Below are positions 17,460-28,066 of a stretch of DNA of 55,213 nt, one piece after another. This DNA comes from Candidatus Pararuminococcus gallinarum. Lineage in GTDB: Bacteria; Bacillota; Clostridia; Oscillospirales; Ruminococcaceae. The stretch spans positions 1-55,213 of the forward strand of contig CAJFSX010000010.1 of the NCBI GenBank assembly GCA_904419775.1, given 5' to 3'. The translations under genes were made by a program, and so were the position numbers. Position 1 is the first letter of the stretch, and every line of letters begins with the position of its first letter. The notes under the pieces were generated by a model. The model ran no database searches. It worked only from the letters and a program-made list of their open reading frames with translations, and was not told where the DNA came from.

Positions 17460-20400
17460 ATGGAATTTAACGTATTCGAATCGATAAAGATCGGGCTGGC
17501 GTCTCCGGATCAGATCAGGGAATGGTCTTATGGAGAGGTTAAAAAGCCGGAAACGATCAACTATCGTACACTGAAGCCAGAGCGCGACGGCCTCTTCTGT
17601 GAACGTATCTTCGGGCCCCAGAAGGACTGGGAGTGCCACTGCGGTAAGTACAAGCGCCTGCGCTATAAAGGGAAAATTTGTGAGCGCTGCGGTGTTGAGG
17701 TCACCCGTTCCAAAGTCCGTCGTGAGCGGATGGGCCATATTGAATTGGCGGCCCCGGCTTCCCACATCTGGTATTTTAAGGGAATCCCTTCCCGGATGGG
17801 CCTGATTTTGGACCTGTCCCCCCGATTCCTTGAAAAGGTACTTTACTTTGCACAGTATATTGTCATTGATCCCGGCGCGACTCCCCTGGAGAAAAAACAG
17901 CTGCTCTCCGAAAAAGAGTACCGTGATATGCGGGAAAAATACGAAGATGAGTTTAAGGCGGGGATGGGCGCTGAGGCCATCAAAGAGCTGCTGGCAGAAA
18001 TTGATTTGGAGGAACTTTCCAAAGAGCTGAAGGATGAGCTGGAGGGCGCTTCCGGACAAAAACGGGTGCGTATCCTCAAAAGGCTGGAAGTGGTGGAATC
18101 TTTCCGTCTGTCCGGCAACCGCCCGGAGTGGATGATCATCGATGTCGTACCGGTCATCCCGCCGGATATTCGTCCCATGGTGCAGCTGGATGGCGGCCGT
18201 TTCGCCACCTCCGACCTCAACGATCTGTACCGCCGTGTTATCAATAGAAACAACCGTTTAAAACGGCTTTTGGAGCTGGGCGCTCCTGATATCATTGTCC
18301 GCAACGAGAAGCGGATGCTTCAGGAAGCGGTGGACGCGCTGATCGACAACGGCCGCCGGGGACGTCCGGTGACCGGCCCCAACAACCGGCCGCTGAAATC
18401 CCTCAGCGATATGCTTAAGGGTAAACAGGGACGTTTCCGCCAGAACCTGCTGGGCAAACGTGTTGACTATTCCGGACGTTCGGTTATCGTCGTCGGCCCG
18501 GAGCTGAAGATGTATCAGTGCGGCCTGCCCAAAGAGATGGCGCTGGAGCTCTTCAAGCCCTTTGTCATGAAGCGCCTGGTGGAAACCGGCGCCGCCGGTA
18601 ACATCAAGAGCGCTAGAAAAATGGTGGAGAGGGCAAAGGGCCCTGTTTGGGACGCGCTGGAAACCGTGATCAAAGATCATCCCGTGCTTCTCAACCGCGC
18701 GCCGACCCTGCACCGACTGGGAATCCAGGCATTTGAGCCGGTGCTGGTCGAGGGCCGCGCTTTGAAGCTCCATCCGCTGGTGTGTACCGCCTACAACGCC
18801 GACTTTGACGGCGACCAGATGGCTGTTCACGTTCCCTTGTCCGCAGAGGCACAGGCCGAGGCCCGCTTCCTTATGCTGGCCGCCAACAACCTGCTCAAGC
18901 CCTCCGATGGACGTCCCGTTACCGTGCCTACCCAGGACATGGTGCTCGGTTCCTACTACCTGACCTTGGTGAAGGATGGCGAGCCGGGAGAAGGCAAGGT
19001 ATTCCGGGATGTGAACGAGGCGCTGATGGCCTATCAGGAAGGCGTGGTTGGGCTCCATGCCCCCATCCGGGTGCGGATGACCAAAGAGCTGGGCGGCAAG
19101 AAGATGTCCAAACTCATCGATGTTACGGTGGGACGGCTGATCTTCAACGAGCCCATTCCTCAGGACCTGGGCTATGTGGATCGCTCCAATTCGGAAAACC
19201 TCTTTAATTTGGAAGTATCCTTCCTGGTTGGTAAAAAACAGCTGGGACAGATCATTGAAAAGTGTATAAAAGTCCACGGAACGGCAAAAACTGCTGAGGT
19301 ACTGGATAAAATTAAGGCCCAGGGCTTTAAGTATTCTACCCGCGGCGCTATTACTGTGGCTGTCTGCGACGCGGTGATTCCGCCCCAGAAAAAAGAACTG
19401 CTGGCGGCGGCGGAAGAGAATATCGAAAAGATTACCCGTCAATATAAACGCGGCCTGATTTCCAACGATGAGCGTTATAACCAGGTGATCAAGACCTGGG
19501 ATGAGACCACCAAGAAGGTGTCCGACGCACTGACTGAGAACCTGGATCAGTATAACCCCATCTTTATGATGGCAGACTCCGGCGCTCGTGGTTCCATCAA
19601 CCAGATCCGTCAGCTGGCCGGTATGCGCGGACTCATCGCCAACACCTCAGGTACTACCATTGAGATTCCTATCCGCGCTAACTACCGTGAAGGCCTCAAC
19701 ATCTTGGAGTACTTCATCTCCTCTCGTGGCGCCCGTAAGGGACTGGCCGATACAGCACTGCGTACCGCTGACTCCGGTTACCTGACCCGTAGGCTTGTCG
19801 ATGTCTCCCAGGATGTGATCATCCGCCAGGATGACTGCGGCACCCATGAGGGCATTTGGGTATCCGATATCAAGGACGGCAGCGAGATGATCGAGCCTAT
19901 GACCGAGCGTCTCATCGGACGGTATGTGGCTGATGATGTGATCGATCCCAACACCGGCGAAGTGCTGGTAACCAGGGATAAGATGATGGACGACGCCGAT
20001 GCCGCGAAGATTGCAGCGGCAGGCATCACCCGTCTGAAGATCCGGTCCATCCTCAACTGCGAGTCCAAGCACGGCGTCTGCGCCAAGTGCTACGGAGCTA
20101 ACCTGGCCAATGGCAATCCCGTGGCGGTGGGCGAGTCCGTCGGTATCATCGCGGCTCAGTCCATCGGTGAACCGGGTACCCAGCTGACCATGCGTACCTT
20201 CCACACCGGCGGTATCGCATCGGCAGAGGATATTACCCAAGGTTTGCCCCGTGTTGAAGAGCTCTTCGAGGGAAGAAAGCCCAAGCATCTGGCCATCATC
20301 TCCGAAATCGGCGGTGAGGTCCGGATGGAAGAAATTAAGAAAAACCGCCATGTGGTGGTCTTTAATAAAGAAACCGGCGATGAAAAGAGCTATTTGATCC

Positions 20401-20999
20401 CCTTTGGTTCCCGCCTGCGGGTCCAGGAGGGCGATGTGATAGAAGCCGGCGACATGCTCACAGAGGGTTCTGTCAATCCTCATGACGTTCTGGCCATCAA
20501 AGGTGCCCTGGCTGTTCAGGATTACCTGATCCAGGAAGTCCAGCGGGTTTACCGGATGCAGGGTGTTGACATCAATGATAAACACATTGAGGTTATCGTC
20601 CGTCAGATGATGAGAAAGGTCCGGGTGGATGAAGCGGGTAGCACCGGCCTGTTGCCTGGCTCCTTGGTTGACAAGACCGAGTTGATCGCGGAAAACCGCA
20701 AGATCGACGAGAGGATCGCTGCTGGGGAAGAGGGACTGGAAAAGGCCACCTATATCCCAGTGCTGCTGGGTATTACCAAGGCATCCCTGGCCACCGACTC
20801 CTTCCTGTCCGCCGCCTCCTTCCAGGAGACGACCCGGGTGCTCACCGAAGCCGCCATCAAGGGCAAGGTGGATCCTCTGCTGGGACTCAAAGAAAACGTC
20901 ATCATCGGCAAGCTGATCCCCGCGGGTACCGGCATGAACTGCTACAGCAATGTACAGGTAGTTCCTGCAGGAGAGGTATTGACAACGCCCCAGGAATGA
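17460..20999 (+). CDS. rpoC: DNA-directed RNA polymerase subunit beta'
   Basis: The beta' subunit carries the catalytic magnesium. 1179 residues, usual for Clostridia. The N-terminal zinc site uses Cys59, Cys61, Cys74 and Cys77. The metal loop [12 protein letters not shown] gives Asp448, Asp450 and Asp452. A second zinc cluster lies near [13 protein letters not shown], about residue 865, and trigger-loop and bridge-helix segments ([24 protein letters not shown]) are intact. GGGGG ribosome site before ATG 17460. Co-transcribed with rpoB; rpsL follows after a 135-base gap. Confidence 0.99.
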   Translation: MEFNVFESIKIGLASPDQIREWSYGEVKKPETINYRTLKPERDGLFCERIFGPQKDWECHCGKYKRLRYKGKICERCGVEVTRSKVRRERMGHIELAAPASHIWYFKGIPSRMGLILDLSPRFLEKVLYFAQYIVIDPGATPLEKKQLLSEKEYRDMREKYEDEFKAGMGAEAIKELLAEIDLEELSKELKDELEGASGQKRVRILKRLEVVESFRLSGNRPEWMIIDVVPVIPPDIRPMVQLDGGRFATSDLNDLYRRVINRNNRLKRLLELGAPDIIVRNEKRMLQEAVDALIDNGRRGRPVTGPNNRPLKSLSDMLKGKQGRFRQNLLGKRVDYSGRSVIVVGPELKMYQCGLPKEMALELFKPFVMKRLVETGAAGNIKSARKMVERAKGPVWDALETVIKDHPVLLNRAPTLHRLGIQAFEPVLVEGRALKLHPLVCTAYNADFDGDQMAVHVPLSAEAQAEARFLMLAANNLLKPSDGRPVTVPTQDMVLGSYYLTLVKDGEPGEGKVFRDVNEALMAYQEGVVGLHAPIRVRMTKELGGKKMSKLIDVTVGRLIFNEPIPQDLGYVDRSNSENLFNLEVSFLVGKKQLGQIIEKCIKVHGTAKTAEVLDKIKAQGFKYSTRGAITVAVCDAVIPPQKKELLAAAEENIEKITRQYKRGLISNDERYNQVIKTWDETTKKVSDALTENLDQYNPIFMMADSGARGSINQIRQLAGMRGLIANTSGTTIEIPIRANYREGLNILEYFISSRGARKGLADTALRTADSGYLTRRLVDVSQDVIIRQDDCGTHEGIWVSDIKDGSEMIEPMTERLIGRYVADDVIDPNTGEVLVTRDKMMDDADAAKIAAAGITRLKIRSILNCESKHGVCAKCYGANLANGNPVAVGESVGIIAAQSIGEPGTQLTMRTFHTGGIASAEDITQGLPRVEELFEGRKPKHLAIISEIGGEVRMEEIKKNRHVVVFNKETGDEKSYLIPFGSRLRVQEGDVIEAGDMLTEGSVNPHDVLAIKGALAVQDYLIQEVQRVYRMQGVDINDKHIEVIVRQMMRKVRVDEAGSTGLLPGSLVDKTELIAENRKIDERIAAGEEGLEKATYIPVLLGITKASLATDSFLSAASFQETTRVLTEAAIKGKVDPLLGLKENVIIGKLIPAGTGMNCYSNVQVVPAGEVLTTPQE

Positions 21000-21134
21000 T
21001 GATAAACTATATACTTGTGTGAAACAGCCAGAATCTGCTGTTTTATCCCACTTTCTGTTGCCTAGGAAGGGGAGAAATCCCCTTTCTTGACATACATTCC
21101 GGGTTTTCCCGACAACAAAGTAAGGAGGTGCGAT

Positions 21135-21563
21135 ATGCCAACCTTTAACCAGCTCGTACGCAAAGGTAGAGAGGTGGTCGAGAAAAAATCCACAGCTCCG
21201 GCTCTTTTGAAGGGTTACAACTCCAAAAAGCGCGTTGCTATCGATCAGAACTCTCCGCAAAAACGTGGTGTTTGTACTGCAATCAGAACACAGACCCCGA
21301 AGAAGCCGAACTCTGCGCTTCGTAAAGTTGCCAGGGTTAAGCTTTCCAACGGCATGGAGGCGACAGCTTACATTCCGGGAATCGGCCACAATCTGCAGGA
21401 ACACAGCGTTGTGCTGATCCGTGGCGGACGTGTTAAGGACCTGCCTGGTGTGCGTTACCACATCATCCGCGGTACTCTGGATGCCCAGGGTGTTGCCAAG
21501 AGAATGCAGGGCCGCTCCAAATATGGTGCGAAACGTCCGAAAGCTGGTGCCGCAAAGAAATAA
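21135..21563 (+). CDS. rpsL: 30S ribosomal protein S12
   Basis: Decoding-centre protein of the small subunit. 142 residues, longer than E. coli S12 because of an internal insert near residues 26-40 ([13 protein letters not shown]) typical of clostridial S12. The streptomycin-relevant loop [11 protein letters not shown] keeps both lysines (Lys56, Lys57). Start ATG 21135 has TAAGGAGGTG upstream; an in-frame start at 21087 is rejected for lack of a ribosome site. Confidence 0.98.
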   Translation: MPTFNQLVRKGREVVEKKSTAPALLKGYNSKKRVAIDQNSPQKRGVCTAIRTQTPKKPNSALRKVARVKLSNGMEATAYIPGIGHNLQEHSVVLIRGGRVKDLPGVRYHIIRGTLDAQGVAKRMQGRSKYGAKRPKAGAAKK

Positions 21564-21699
21564 TTCTTCCATAGTTTTATTGAAACTAGAGCTGCTGATG
21601 CGGCGTTTATGTATAAATAAACACCGGCCGCATTGGCACCGCGGAAGTTTTGTCGCTTTCGAGTACCGATGATATCATAATGTGAAGGAGGGAAGCGAA

Positions 21700-22170
21700 G
21701 TGCCAAGAAGAGGTCGTGTCGCAAAACGTGACGTTTTGCCAGATCCGCTTTACAATTCCAAACTGGTGACCAGACTCATCAACAACATCATGCTGGATGG
21801 CAAAAAGGGTGTGGCCCAGAAGATTGTATACGGTGCATTCGATATTGTTAAGGAAAAAACCGGGAAAGATCCCCTGGAGGCTTTTGAGCAGGCCATGGAG
21901 AACATCATGCCTGTCCTGGAGGTCAAGGCCCGCCGTGTCGGTGGTGCTACCTATCAGGTGCCCATGGAGGTTCGGCCTGAGCGTCGTCAGACTTTGGGCC
22001 TGCGCTGGATTACCAGTTATTCCCGCGCCCGTAATGAAAAGACCATGAAAGAGCGCCTTGCCGGCGAGATCATGGATGCCCTTAACAGCACCGGTGGAGC
22101 TGTCAAAAAACGCGAAGATACCCACAAGATGGCAGAGGCCAACAGAGCATTTGCCCATTACAGATGGTAG
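21700..22170 (+). CDS. rpsG: 30S ribosomal protein S7
   Basis: Primary assembly protein of the 30S head. 156 residues, exactly the family length, starting at GTG 21700 with AAGGAGGG eight bases upstream (PRRGRVAKR follows the initiator). Conserved blocks [17 protein letters not shown] and NRAFAHYRW are present. It sits 136 bases after rpsL and 158 before fusA, the str-operon order. Confidence 0.98.
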   Translation: MPRRGRVAKRDVLPDPLYNSKLVTRLINNIMLDGKKGVAQKIVYGAFDIVKEKTGKDPLEAFEQAMENIMPVLEVKARRVGGATYQVPMEVRPERRQTLGLRWITSYSRARNEKTMKERLAGEIMDALNSTGGAVKKREDTHKMAEANRAFAHYRW

Positions 22171-22328
22171 TTCGTTATCCAACACAGCGGTTTTGCTGCT
22201 GTTTTTCTGGACGGATCCGACAGGTTTTTTCCTGCCGGATAGCCGTCTATCTGTCGGAATTTCTGACAGCATATCAATTTGAGGAACAAAGGTAAGTTCC
22301 AAGTCGTTTGTTACTGAAGGAGGAGACT
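22171..22328 (+). other. rpsG-fusA spacer with several hairpins
   Basis: Three inverted repeats can be drawn. The first is ACAGC-N9-GCTGT followed by TTTTTC (22184-22206), terminator-like. The second is ATCCGACAGG / CCTGCCGGAT around a T6 loop (22215-22240). The third is CTGTCGGAA / TTCTGACAG (22251-22269). They may tune readthrough into fusA; there is no clear promoter. Confidence 0.4.
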
Positions 22329-24410
22329 ATGCCAAGAGATGTCGCTTTAGAGCAAACTCGTAATATCGGCATAATGGCTCACATCGACGCGGGTAAAACC
22401 ACCACCACCGAGCGTATCCTGTTCTATACCGGTATCAACCATAAGATTGGTGAGACCCATGACGGAAGCGCTACCATGGACTGGATGGCCCAGGAGCAGG
22501 AGAGAGGTATTACCATTACCTCTGCTGCTACTACCGCGTATTGGAAAGGCCATAGAATCAACATTATCGACACTCCGGGACACGTTGACTTCACTGTTGA
22601 GGTAGAACGCTCCCTGCGTGTCCTCGACGGCTCCGTCACAGTTTTCTGCGCAAAAGGCGGCGTTGAGCCTCAGTCTGAAACCGTTTGGCGCCAGGCGAAT
22701 AAATACCATGTGCCCCGTATGGCATATATCAATAAGATGGACATTATGGGTGCTGACTTCTACCATGTTATCGACATGATGAAGGGACGCCTCAAATGTA
22801 AACCCCTTCCCATCCAGCTTCCCATTGGTTCGGAGCAGTTCTTTAAGGGCATCATCGACCTGTTGGAGATGAAAGCCTATGTCTACTACGACGATCTGGG
22901 AAAAGATATCCGGATAGAGGATATCCCCGAGGATATGGTGGAGAAGGCAGAGCAGTACCATTCCGAGCTCATTGAAGCAGTTGTTGAGCTGGACGACGCA
23001 CTGATGGAAAAATACCTGGAAGGCGAAGAGCCCACCATCGAGGAACTCAAGAAAGCCATCCGTAAAGGTACCATCGCCAATGAAGTTGTACCCGTCTGCT
23101 GCGGCACTTCTTATAAGAATAAGGGCGTCCAAAAACTCCTCGACGCAATTGTGGATTATATGCCTGCTCCTACGGATATTCCCCATATCAAAGGCACTAA
23201 TCCCGAAACTGGGGAGGAAGAGGAAAGACCTTCTTCTGATAAAGAACCTTTTGCAGCGTTGGCATTTAAGATTGCAACAGACCCCTATGTAGGTAAGCTG
23301 TGCTTCTTCCGCGTTTATTCCGGTACCCTTGCTGCTGGCAGCGCGGTATACAATTCTACCAAAGACGTGCAGGAGAGAATGGGACGTATTCTGCAGATGC
23401 ACGCCAATCACAGAAAAGATATTGAGATGTGCTACGCCGGCGATATTTACGCCGCAGTAGGCGTCAAGAACACCACTACTGGTGATACTCTCTGTGATCC
23501 CAAGCATCCCATTATTCTGGAGTCTATGGAATTCCCAGAGCCGGTTATCAACCTGGCTATCGAGCCCAAGACCAAAGCTGGTCAGGAAAAGATGGGTATT
23601 GGCTTGGCCAAGCTGGCTGAAGAGGATCCCACCTTTAGAACCTATACCGACCAGGAAACTGGTCAGACCATTATCGCAGGCATGGGCGAGCTTCATCTGG
23701 AAGTTATCGTTGACCGTCTGCTCAGAGAGTTTAAGGTTGAGGCCAATGTAGGCGCACCTCAGGTTGCCTATAAAGAGACTGTCCGCAGACTGGCTGATGT
23801 GGATTACAAATATGCCCGTCAGTCTGGTGGTAAAGGTCAGTATGGTCACGTTAAGATCAAACTGGAACCCAACGAGAGCGGCAAAGGCTATGAGTTCCGC
23901 AACGAGGTTGTGGGCGGAGCCATCCCGAAAGAGTATATCGGTTCTGTTGACGCTGGTATTCAGGGAGCCATGCAGGCAGGCGTTTTGGCCGGATATCCGG
24001 TTGTAGATGTCATCGTTACCCTGTATGACGGTTCTTATCACGAGGTTGACTCCTCTGAAATGGCCTTTAAGATTGCCGGTTCTATGGCATTCAAAGAGGC
24101 AATGAAGAAAGCAGATCCCGTCATTCTGGAGCCGATCATGAAGGTTGCTGTTAATGTCCCTGAGGAATACATGGGCGACGTCATCGGTGACCTCAACTCC
24201 CGCCGTGGCCAGATCCAGGGCATGGAGGCTGTCTTCGGCGCTCAGGAGATCAAGGCATTTGTGCCCCTGTCCGAGATGTTTGGTTATTCCAATGCGCTGC
24301 GTTCCCGGTCTCAGGGCCGTGGCCAGTATGTAATGGAGCCTTCTCACTACATTGAAGTGCCGAAATCCATTGCAGAAAAGATCATGAGCACCAGAGGCAA
24401 AAAGGACTAA
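22329..24410 (+). CDS. fusA: Elongation factor G
   Basis: Translocase GTPase of 693 residues. G1 motif AHIDAGKTT at 17-25, then DTPGHVDF and NKMD for the G3 and G4 motifs. Domain IV contains [11 protein letters not shown], and the C-terminus includes [17 protein letters not shown] 22329 has GGAGGAG five bases upstream; the in-frame ATG-less extension to 22308 is not used. A standard EF-G rather than the shorter EF-G2 or a ribosome-protection type. Confidence 0.98.
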   Translation: MPRDVALEQTRNIGIMAHIDAGKTTTTERILFYTGINHKIGETHDGSATMDWMAQEQERGITITSAATTAYWKGHRINIIDTPGHVDFTVEVERSLRVLDGSVTVFCAKGGVEPQSETVWRQANKYHVPRMAYINKMDIMGADFYHVIDMMKGRLKCKPLPIQLPIGSEQFFKGIIDLLEMKAYVYYDDLGKDIRIEDIPEDMVEKAEQYHSELIEAVVELDDALMEKYLEGEEPTIEELKKAIRKGTIANEVVPVCCGTSYKNKGVQKLLDAIVDYMPAPTDIPHIKGTNPETGEEEERPSSDKEPFAALAFKIATDPYVGKLCFFRVYSGTLAAGSAVYNSTKDVQERMGRILQMHANHRKDIEMCYAGDIYAAVGVKNTTTGDTLCDPKHPIILESMEFPEPVINLAIEPKTKAGQEKMGIGLAKLAEEDPTFRTYTDQETGQTIIAGMGELHLEVIVDRLLREFKVEANVGAPQVAYKETVRRLADVDYKYARQSGGKGQYGHVKIKLEPNESGKGYEFRNEVVGGAIPKEYIGSVDAGIQGAMQAGVLAGYPVVDVIVTLYDGSYHEVDSSEMAFKIAGSMAFKEAMKKADPVILEPIMKVAVNVPEEYMGDVIGDLNSRRGQIQGMEAVFGAQEIKAFVPLSEMFGYSNALRSRSQGRGQYVMEPSHYIEVPKSIAEKIMSTRGKKD

Positions 24411-24497
24411 TTTGGCGTTTCATTTTCCCGACTGTGTACGGGAAGAGAGAATCTCTGGGAAACCCTGTTAGAATCCCGGTATATTCTCTAAAAATAC

Positions 24498-24526
24498 TTG
24501 AATTTCCTTAAATTTATTGCTACAAT
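24498..24526 (+). promoter_or_regulatory. Promoter in front of tuf with overlapping inverted repeat
   Basis: TTGAAT (24498-24503), 17-base spacer, TACAAT (24521-24526), with an extended TG. An exact inverted repeat CTACAAT-N4-ATTGTAG (24520-24537) covers the -10 and probable start point. It suggests tuf can be transcribed independently of fusA. Confidence 0.65.
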
Positions 24527-24586
24527 ACCAATTGTAGTCTGTGATGACCAATAAAATGTGAATGAATTTAAAGGAGGCCACACGAA

Positions 24587-25786
24587 ATGGCAAAGGCTAA
24601 ATTTGAAAGAACGAAGCCCCATATTAACATTGGTACAATCGGCCACGTTGACCACGGTAAGACAACTCTGACCGCTGCGATTACAAAGACCCTGGGCATG
24701 GAAGGCCAGGCCGAGTATGTCGCATACGATATGATCGATAAAGCTCCTGAAGAGAGAGAGCGTGGCATTACCATCAACACCGCACACGTTGAGTATGAGA
24801 CCAAAAACCGTCACTATGCTCACGTTGACTGCCCGGGACATGCTGACTATGTTAAGAACATGATCACTGGTGCTGCTCAGATGGATGGCGCTATTCTGGT
24901 TGTTTCCGCAGCTGACGGCCCCATGCCTCAGACCCGTGAGCACATCCTCCTGTCCCGTCAGGTAGGTGTTCCCTATATCGTTGTCTTTATGAACAAAGCT
25001 GACCAGGTAGACGATCCTGAGCTGCTTGAGCTGGTTGAGATGGAGATCCGCGACCTCCTGTCTAGCTATGACTTCCCGGGTGATGACACCCCCATCATCG
25101 TTGGTTCCGCTCTGAAGGCACTGGAAGCTCCCAATGACCTGAGCGATCCCGCATACAAACCCATCCTGGATCTGATGGATGCAGTTGACAACTACATTCC
25201 TACTCCGGAGCGTAAAGCTGATCTGCCCTTCTTGATGCCTGTTGAGGACGTTTTCACCATTACCGGCCGTGGCACTGTTGCTACCGGTAGAGTTGAGCGT
25301 GGTCAGCTGAAGACTTCTGACGAGGTTGAGATCATTGGTCTGACCGAGGAGAGAAAGAAAACTGTTGTTACCGGTATCGAGATGTTCCGCAAGATCCTCG
25401 ACTACGCTGAGGCCGGCGACAACATCGGTGCTCTGCTTCGTGGTATCCAGAGAAATGAAGTTGAGCGTGGACAGGTCCTGTGCAAACCCGGTTCCATCCA
25501 TCCTCACACCAAATTCCGCGGCCAGGTTTATATCCTGAAAAAAGAAGAGGGCGGCCGTCACACTCCGTTCTTCAACAACTATCGTCCCCAGTTCTATTTC
25601 AGAACTACTGACGTTACCGGCGTTATCCATCTGCCCGAGGGCGTAGAGATGTGCATGCCTGGTGATAACGTTGAGATGGACGTTGAACTGATTACCCCCA
25701 TCGCTATTGAAGAGGGTCTGCGTTTTGCTATCCGTGAGGGCGGCAGAACTGTTGGTTCCGGCGTTGTTACCAAAATTAACGAATAA
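24587..25786 (+). CDS. tuf: Elongation factor Tu
   Basis: Delivers aminoacyl-tRNA to the ribosome. 399 residues; GHVDHGKTT at 19-27, DCPGHADYV (G3) and NKADQVD (G4), then beta-barrel domains II and III. Ribosome site AAAGGAGG before ATG. Last gene of the block, followed by a strong terminator. Confidence 0.99.
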   Translation: MAKAKFERTKPHINIGTIGHVDHGKTTLTAAITKTLGMEGQAEYVAYDMIDKAPEERERGITINTAHVEYETKNRHYAHVDCPGHADYVKNMITGAAQMDGAILVVSAADGPMPQTREHILLSRQVGVPYIVVFMNKADQVDDPELLELVEMEIRDLLSSYDFPGDDTPIIVGSALKALEAPNDLSDPAYKPILDLMDAVDNYIPTPERKADLPFLMPVEDVFTITGRGTVATGRVERGQLKTSDEVEIIGLTEERKKTVVTGIEMFRKILDYAEAGDNIGALLRGIQRNEVERGQVLCKPGSIHPHTKFRGQVYILKKEEGGRHTPFFNNYRPQFYFRTTDVTGVIHLPEGVEMCMPGDNVEMDVELITPIAIEEGLRFAIREGGRTVGSGVVTKINE

Positions 25787-25803
25787 TTAATCCCTTTTGA
25801 GAT

Positions 25804-25841
25804 AAAAAGCACAGGATACATTTTGTATCCTGTGCTTTTTT
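25804..25841. terminator. Strong terminator after tuf
   Basis: Seventeen-base-pair perfect stem (25804-25820 with 25824-25840) around a TTT loop, and T tracts on both strands. It can also serve the minus-strand DUF378 gene, whose stop lies at 25877. Confidence 0.95.
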
Positions 25842-25876
25842 GTGGGGAAATAATGAGCTTTTTCATTTGTGCGAAC

Positions 25877-26086
25877 CTATTCGGCTATCTCGTTGGTCTC
25901 CGGGCTGCGGAACAGCAGGGAAATGCACCAGATGCCCGCTAGGGCAACCAATGTATAAATAATGCGGCTGACGGCTGCAGCCTGCCCGCCAAAAGCCCAT
26001 GCAACAATGTCAAAAGAAAAGATACCGATGGAGCCCCAGTTGAGTGCACCGATGATCACAAGGACCAATGCAATTTTATCTAACAT
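25877..26086 (-). CDS. DUF378 small membrane protein
   Basis: A 69-residue protein with two transmembrane helices (about 6-24 and 40-60). It has the DUF378 hallmark ALVLVIIGALNWGSIG near the N-terminus, where the NWG motif is conserved. Function unknown. Start ATG 26086 has GAAGGAG upstream. Monocistronic on the minus strand between tuf and the V-ATPase operon. Its leader carries unusual repeats described separately. Confidence 0.85.
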   Translation of the reverse strand: MLDKIALVLVIIGALNWGSIGIFSFDIVAWAFGGQAAAVSRIIYTLVALAGIWCISLLFRSPETNEIAE

Positions 26087-26099
26087 AAAAACTCCTTCT

Positions 26100-26180
26100 C
26101 CGCGCGGTATAAAAAATCATTTACTTTTCCCATCCGCGCGGGGACAGAAAAAGAGACAAAAAAGCATGCAATGCTTTTTC
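26100..26180 (-). promoter_or_regulatory. Structured leader of the DUF378 gene
   Basis: Read on the minus strand, a hairpin with AAAAAGCAT / ATGCTTTTTT arms (about 26158-26179, terminator-like) is followed by two copies of the self-complementary octamer CCGCGCGG (26134-26141 and 26100-26107), 26 bases apart. The second copy is immediately before the ribosome site. A possible -10 TATACT lies upstream near 26198 on the minus strand. This may be an attenuator or a translation-blocking fold; inference only. Confidence 0.4.
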
Positions 26181-26361
26181 GTGCAATACATAGTATAGCC
26201 ATAATTGAGACATATATTCTGCGAAGATAAACAATAGAAATTCATGGAAAAAACAAGTGGAACAAAATATTTTTTTATTTACAGTGGAAATTCCGATTAT
26301 TATATCCTCAAAATGTATAGAATATCCCTTTGGATTCCTTCAATTTTCTATACATTTTCTC

Positions 26362-26390
26362 TTGAAAAGGCAAAAAAATAGGTATATCAT
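26362..26390 (+). promoter_or_regulatory. Promoter of the V-ATPase operon
   Basis: TTGAAA (26362-26367), 17-base spacer, TATCAT (26385-26390), 50 bases before the first start codon. The surrounding DNA is strongly AT-rich. Confidence 0.65.
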
Positions 26391-26440
26391 AAGTGCATTA
26401 GCGAGAAATTGCCCACTGATTGAAAAAGGAGGTTGGGTTG

Positions 26441-26749
26441 ATGGATCAAGTAGTTGCACGCCTTCTGCAGATAGATCAGACGGCTGCCCAGATGGTAAAC
26501 GACGCCCGCACAGAGTTAGAACAAACAAAGGCGGCAATGGAAAGCGAAAAAGAAAGTTTCAAACGGTCCTATTTGGAAAAAGCGAAGCATCGTATCTCCT
26601 TACTTGAAAAGGAGGGGGATGCCCAGGTGCAGGAAGCGTTTTCCCGTTTAGATCAACACAATCAAAAGCAGCTGCAAAAAATGCAGAAAAAGTATGATGA
26701 AAACCATAAGAAATGGGAAGACGAGATCTTCCATCGATGTTTGCAGTAG
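26441..26749 (+). CDS. V-type ATP synthase subunit H/G-like stalk protein
   Basis: A 102-residue, highly charged, almost entirely helical coiled coil, as expected of the G/H peripheral-stalk subunit that pairs with subunit E. Start ATG 26441 has AAAGGAGG eight bases upstream; the in-frame TTG at 26420 is rejected. It is the first gene of the operon. Identity is based on position and composition more than on motif. Confidence 0.72.
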   Translation: MDQVVARLLQIDQTAAQMVNDARTELEQTKAAMESEKESFKRSYLEKAKHRISLLEKEGDAQVQEAFSRLDQHNQKQLQKMQKKYDENHKKWEDEIFHRCLQ

Positions 26750-26863
26750 GCATCTTTGCTTATAGTGCTGTCAAACACATTTATATAAGGTAGAGCCAAT
26801 CTTTGTCCACCGCGCAGGATGTAAGGTTGTGTCGCAAAATAGCGCGGAGAAAGGGCGGTTGCT

Positions 26864-27904
26864 GTGCTCGATTCACTTTCTAATAAGGCGATTTTGACAA
26901 AAGCAAGGGCCATGTATGGCAAGCGGCTGCGGCCCGAAAACTACAACGAAATGATGAGGATGCAAAGCGTCTCTGATATTACCGCCTACTTGAAGAATGA
27001 AACTTGGTATCAGGATGTGCTGGCTCCGATTAGCGAAGCGACAGCTCATCGAGGACAGGTGGAAAACCTCATTCGGAGAAGTGTGATTGACCGCTATGCA
27101 AAATTATTGCGGTATGATTTTTCGAAGGGAAAGAGCTTTTACTCTTATCTAATCATCTGGTCGGAAATTGAACTGATTCTGTCTTGCATCCGGATGCTGA
27201 ATTCCCATTCCAGCGATGAGTTTATCATTTCACTTCCAACCTATATGATAAGGTATGCGTCGTTTGACTTGATGGGGTTGGCAAAAGCGCGGAGCTTTGA
27301 TGATCTGCTTTCGGTGATTTCTCATACCCAGTATTATGGTATCGTTAAGCAGTTTCATCCCCAAAAGGGTGTGGATTATATCGACCTCATTGGGTGCGAA
27401 AGCGCCATGCTCAACTTTTACTATGAAAAGGTCTTCTCCCTGATCCAAAAGAACTATAAAGGAAGTACGGCAAAGCAACTAGCGGTTATTTTCGGCACGG
27501 AAATTGACATCCGCAATGTTGGGTTGATCTATAGGCTCAAGCGGTACTATCATTACCAACCCGCTCAAATCCGTAAACATCTGGTGCAGGTGCCAGGTCA
27601 GATGACGGGACGAGTATTGGATGAAATGGTGGACGCGGCAGATGCAGATGCGATGATGGCTGTACTCCAAAAAACTAGGTTTGGAAGATTTTATAATGAA
27701 GGACGCTTTTCACATATCGAGAATGTGACGGAAAAGACGAACTACTATACCAATGGCAAACAGCTTCGGTTTACAATCGATGCGCCAGTGGCATTGGTTG
27801 CCTATATGAATTGCATTGAGATCGAGGTTGAAAATATCTTCTGTATCATCGAAGGTGTTCGATACCGCGTCCCAATGGAAGAGATCAGAAGCCTTTTGGT
27901 TTGA
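26864..27904 (+). CDS. atpC: V-type ATP synthase subunit C
   Basis: A 346-residue soluble helical protein of the V-ATPase C/AC39 (d-type) family. It forms the funnel linking the central shaft to the membrane ring. The family pattern of repeated helical segments is visible (KARAMYGKRL at the start, GTEIDIRNVGLIYRLKRYY near 215, GRFYNEGRF later). GTG start at 26864 preceded by AAAGGG, a modest ribosome site. It lies 114 bases after the first operon gene. Confidence 0.88.
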   Translation: MLDSLSNKAILTKARAMYGKRLRPENYNEMMRMQSVSDITAYLKNETWYQDVLAPISEATAHRGQVENLIRRSVIDRYAKLLRYDFSKGKSFYSYLIIWSEIELILSCIRMLNSHSSDEFIISLPTYMIRYASFDLMGLAKARSFDDLLSVISHTQYYGIVKQFHPQKGVDYIDLIGCESAMLNFYYEKVFSLIQKNYKGSTAKQLAVIFGTEIDIRNVGLIYRLKRYYHYQPAQIRKHLVQVPGQMTGRVLDEMVDAADADAMMAVLQKTRFGRFYNEGRFSHIENVTEKTNYYTNGKQLRFTIDAPVALVAYMNCIEIEVENIFCIIEGVRYRVPMEEIRSLLV

Positions 27905-28009
27905 TAGAGCCTTCGCCGCCAAGATGTGAAAAAAGAGATTTTTAGCATCCAGCGGCCAGGAGAGAAATATACCCGACGAAAGGCAGTCGGAAGAACTTAG
28001 GTGAAAAAT

Positions 28010-28063
28010 ATGAAGAGAGATCAACGATGGATTTCCTTGCAAACGTTCAAAGAGGAGGTGTAG
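28010..28063 (+). CDS. Possible 17-residue small ORF before subunit I
   Basis: Reads MKRDQRWISLQTFKEEV from ATG 28010, with AGGTGA upstream, and ends three bases before the GTG of subunit I. Its last codons overlap the strong ribosome site of that gene. Could be a coupling peptide or chance; no homology is recognised. Confidence 0.2.
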   Translation: MKRDQRWISLQTFKEEV

Positions 28064-28066
28064 CTG

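Noticed and set aside
21096..21120. TTGACA in the rpoC-rpsL spacer as a promoter
   Set aside because: No acceptable -10 lies 16-18 bases downstream.
19647..21572. Minus-strand 641-codon frame antisense to rpoC and rpsL
   Set aside because: Crosses two real genes and their spacer; no ribosome site or domain.
22347..24347. Minus-strand 666-codon frame antisense to fusA
   Set aside because: Same reason: it mirrors fusA and has no start signal or known motif.
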